Positions 25,333 to 27,271 of a stretch of DNA of 27,271 nt are shown here, piece after piece (position 1 is the stretch's first letter; each line of letters begins with the position of its first letter). Source of the DNA: Halanaerobiales bacterium (GTDB lineage: Bacteria; Bacillota_F; Halanaerobiia; Halanaerobiales; DTU029); NCBI GenBank assembly GCA_016278415.1, contig JADQBV010000347.1, positions 1 through 27,271 of the forward strand. Reading direction: 5' to 3'. The notes under the pieces are model-generated. The model was not told the DNA's origin. It did not search any database and worked only from the letters and a program-made list of their open reading frames with translations. Position numbers and translations under genes: made by a program.

Positions 25333-26026
25333 CGTTATTATTGATGTTAAAGACTTAGTTAAAATATATGGTGAAGAAATTAAAAATGAAGTGTTGCATG
25401 GTTTATCTTTTCAGATAAAAAAAGGTGATTTCGTCTCTATTATCGGTCCTTCTGGTTCTGGTAAGAGTACTTTGTTAAATATTTTAGGCGCACTGGATAG
25501 TCCTACAAGTGGTAATCTTATAATTGAAGGTCAAGAAATTGCTGATTTATCTGATAATAAATTAGCCAATTTCAGGAATATAAATATGGGTTTTGTATTT
25601 CAATTTCATCATTTGTTGCCGGAATTTACAGCATTGGAAAATGTCTTAATCCCTAGTTGGATTATGGATAATAAGTTAAAAAAGTCTAAAAATACACAAA
25701 GGCAAGATAATTTGCAAAGAGCTCGTGAATTATTATCATTAGTAGGGCTATCTAATTTTGAAGATAAAATTATCACTAAACTTTCTGGAGGACAAAAACA
25801 ACGTGTGGCCATTGCACGTTCATTAATGAACAAACCAGGTATAGTATATGCGGATGAACCGACCGGTAACCTGGATAGTGAGACAACTGATAGAATATAT
25901 GAACTATTAAGGGACATTAATAAAAAATTGGACACAACATTTATACTGGTTACACATGATAGGAATCTAGCTGCCAGAGCGGATCGAACAATTGAGATAG
26001 TGGATGGTAAGATAAAAACCAGTTGA
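25325..26026 (+). CDS. ABC transporter ATP-binding protein (MacB/LolD type)
   Basis: 233 residues, start GTG at 25325 inside the end of the permease gene, with GAGGTGAT (25312-25319) as ribosome site. Walker A GPSGSGKST, Q-loop FQFHHLLPEFTA, signature LSGGQKQRVAIARSL, Walker B IVYADEPTGNLDSE and the H-loop THD are all intact, so it should be an active ATPase. YGEEIKNEVLHGLSF near the start is typical of the LolD/MacB/SalX branch. It forms a dimer under the adjacent permease. Third gene of the exporter operon; the mRNA may continue into the methyltransferase gene, since no terminator is visible after it. Confidence 0.96.
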   Translation: MSDVIIDVKDLVKIYGEEIKNEVLHGLSFQIKKGDFVSIIGPSGSGKSTLLNILGALDSPTSGNLIIEGQEIADLSDNKLANFRNINMGFVFQFHHLLPEFTALENVLIPSWIMDNKLKKSKNTQRQDNLQRARELLSLVGLSNFEDKIITKLSGGQKQRVAIARSLMNKPGIVYADEPTGNLDSETTDRIYELLRDINKKLDTTFILVTHDRNLAARADRTIEIVDGKIKTS

Positions 26027-26176
26027 TAAAGTAAAAATTCTTCATCTATTGCAGGAATCTGAATCTTTTAGTAGAAGTATTATATTTATAATATATATTT
26101 GGTAAAATTATGTAATTATTACTGAGAATATATTAAAACCCGTAGTATTTCTGTTTATATTAACTATAGAAAGAAG

Positions 26177-27022
26177 ATGATAAAAATGATACCTCTAGAC
26201 AATTATGAAAAATGGGCACCATTAATGGAGGAAAGCGCAAAAAAATTTTTAAACGAAGAAGAATTTAAAGAGTTTATGCTAATCTCAAAGGATGAAAGGC
26301 GTAGATATCTTCAAAACATTCTAGAAAAACCTATTTCAGAATTCACAATTATTAATGAAGTATATTTCAGAGCGAGATGGGCTCAAGTTATGAAAATGCT
26401 TCACCCTGGAACTGATTTCAAGCTTTTAGAGGTTGCATCAGGTGATGCTGATATGATTCCACAAGTAATGGCTCATACTCATCCCAATAGTAGCTATATA
26501 ACTGCTAATATGAATAAAAGTTTAACCAAAAGTTTATTGGAAAAAACAAAAAATATATCATTAAAGATTGAAGTGATTGAAGATGATGCAATGAAAATTG
26601 ATAAGTATATTGGGTGTGAAGTTGTTGATGTTATTGCTTTTCAGCATAGTATTAATGATGTTATACAGGCAATATTATGTGAAAAAGAAGGGATAGATAC
26701 AATCAATTCCGATTGGATGAAGACATTACCCTTAATGATTGAAATTCTTCAAAAAGAAATTGCCCAAGAAACCCTAGAAATAAATACAAAAGGACCTTTT
26801 TTGGAATTAATAAATGCTTTAATTAAGGTTATAAAAAAAGATGGTATAATTGCCATGAATCATTATATGTTTCAACTTGACCTTGATTGGGGGTATCCAG
26901 CAGATTTATTTGAAGATATGATTCCAATGACTAGAAAATGGCTTAATGACTTAACAGATTGTAAAGAAGTTTTCTATGATGGTTTTAATAGAAACTGGTG
27001 GATATTTTTACAGAAAACATAA
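26177..27022 (+). CDS. SAM-dependent methyltransferase-like protein
   Basis: 281 residues. The central part has a Rossmann methyltransferase look: FKLLEVASGDADMIPQV as motif I (glycine-rich loop in the form ASGDA), SSYITANMNKSL as motif II, IEVIEDDAMKI as the acidic residue loop, and VVDVIAFQHSIND as motif IV. An N-terminal helical region (~1-75) precedes it and DGIIAMNHYMF lies near the C-terminal strand. No substrate can be named. The ribosome site is modest; the ATG at 26186 is an alternative start that leaves AAGAAG at better spacing. It lies 150 bases after the ABC ATPase with no obvious terminator, so joint control with the exporter is possible but not shown. Confidence 0.7.
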   Translation: MIKMIPLDNYEKWAPLMEESAKKFLNEEEFKEFMLISKDERRRYLQNILEKPISEFTIINEVYFRARWAQVMKMLHPGTDFKLLEVASGDADMIPQVMAHTHPNSSYITANMNKSLTKSLLEKTKNISLKIEVIEDDAMKIDKYIGCEVVDVIAFQHSINDVIQAILCEKEGIDTINSDWMKTLPLMIEILQKEIAQETLEINTKGPFLELINALIKVIKKDGIIAMNHYMFQLDLDWGYPADLFEDMIPMTRKWLNDLTDCKEVFYDGFNRNWWIFLQKT

Positions 27023-27154
27023 TTACATATGAAAACGAAAAGATATACATACTTATTAAATTGGCTGAGGTAGGCTTTATAAGCATAAAAATTTAAATAA
27101 ATATATCAATTTGTATAAAATTACAATAAAAATCGAAATATTAGCCAGAACTAA

Positions 27155-27183
27155 TTGACATAGTATATAACGTATGATATAGT
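27155..27183 (+). promoter_or_regulatory. Promoter of the gene at the right edge
   Basis: TTGACA (27155-27160), 17-bp spacer, TATAGT (27178-27183). A short hairpin (GTGGGTA near 27193 with TATCCAC near 27219) lies in the leader. Confidence 0.7.
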
Positions 27184-27254
27184 TTTACCTAGTGGGTATA
27201 TAAAATAAATGGAAACACTATCCACGGAAGAAAATTCTAGGAGGAATTTATTTA

Positions 27255-27271
27255 ATGATTTACACAGGTAA
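27255..27271 (+). CDS. Start of a gene cut off by the window edge
   Basis: ATG at 27255 preceded by a perfect AGGAGG (27239-27244) and by its own promoter. Only MIYTG and part of the next codon are visible, so no product can be named. Confidence 0.65.

Overview
The window is AT-rich, densely coded DNA from what looks like an anaerobic diderm Firmicute, most likely Halanaerobiales or a close relative. That assignment is inferred from gene content, not measured. The Firmicute signs are strong AGGAGG ribosome sites, a glycine T-box leader, a dimeric glycyl-tRNA synthetase and YjcZ-like small sporulation proteins. The outer-membrane sign is a beta-barrel protein ending in Phe beside an RND/MMPL pump and a LolA-like protein. 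A Ni-Fe CO dehydrogenase catalytic subunit and an Fe-dependent alcohol dehydrogenase point to anaerobic metabolism. No rRNA, tRNA, IS element, phage gene or CRISPR array was seen.

Layout. 1-2440: the end of a LeuA-type acyl transferase converging on a pirin gene. 2546-4440: promoter, T-box and glyS, closed by a strong terminator. 4670-5722: an MscS-family channel that appears to lack a conventional start codon. 5757-8650: an envelope proteostasis-like operon behind a 36-bp perfect palindrome, encoding an HtpX-like M48 protease with three C-terminal zinc-ribbon repeats, LemA, and a protein with two TFIIB-type zinc ribbons. 8753-9421: a Cys/Pro-tailed, possibly spore-coat protein. 9488-10450 (minus): an SH3-CAP lipoprotein. 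10746-11124: two tandem paralogous small proteins. 11455-12618: alcohol dehydrogenase. 12797-14962: an orphan, divergent CooS. 15085-15325 (minus): two tiny YjcZ-like membrane proteins missed by ordinary ORF size limits.

15438-20588 is an envelope-spanning export module: MMPL/RND pump, LolA-like periplasmic carrier, outer-membrane beta-barrel and a TetR regulator. It is read from a consensus promoter whose spacer carries one arm of a 14-bp inverted repeat. 20626-22431 encodes a YgiQ-type radical SAM protein. 22596-26026 is a second, tripartite-type exporter (HlyD adaptor, MacB/FtsX permease, ABC ATPase) whose promoter is bracketed by two good Fur-box matches, suggesting metal control. A SAM-methyltransferase-like gene follows, and the window ends at the first codons of another gene with its own promoter.

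The most interesting points are: (i) the CooS protein keeps every C-cluster metal ligand but has a CxxC D-cluster motif, an apparent His-to-Asn change in the histidine channel and a ~78-residue N-terminal extension; (ii) the MMPL/LolA/beta-barrel/TetR module with its operator; (iii) the Fur-bracketed exporter; (iv) the protease/LemA/zinc-ribbon operon; (v) the missing start codon of the MscS gene; (vi) a sporulation-type promoter motif shared by the YjcZ-like genes and the Cys/Pro protein.
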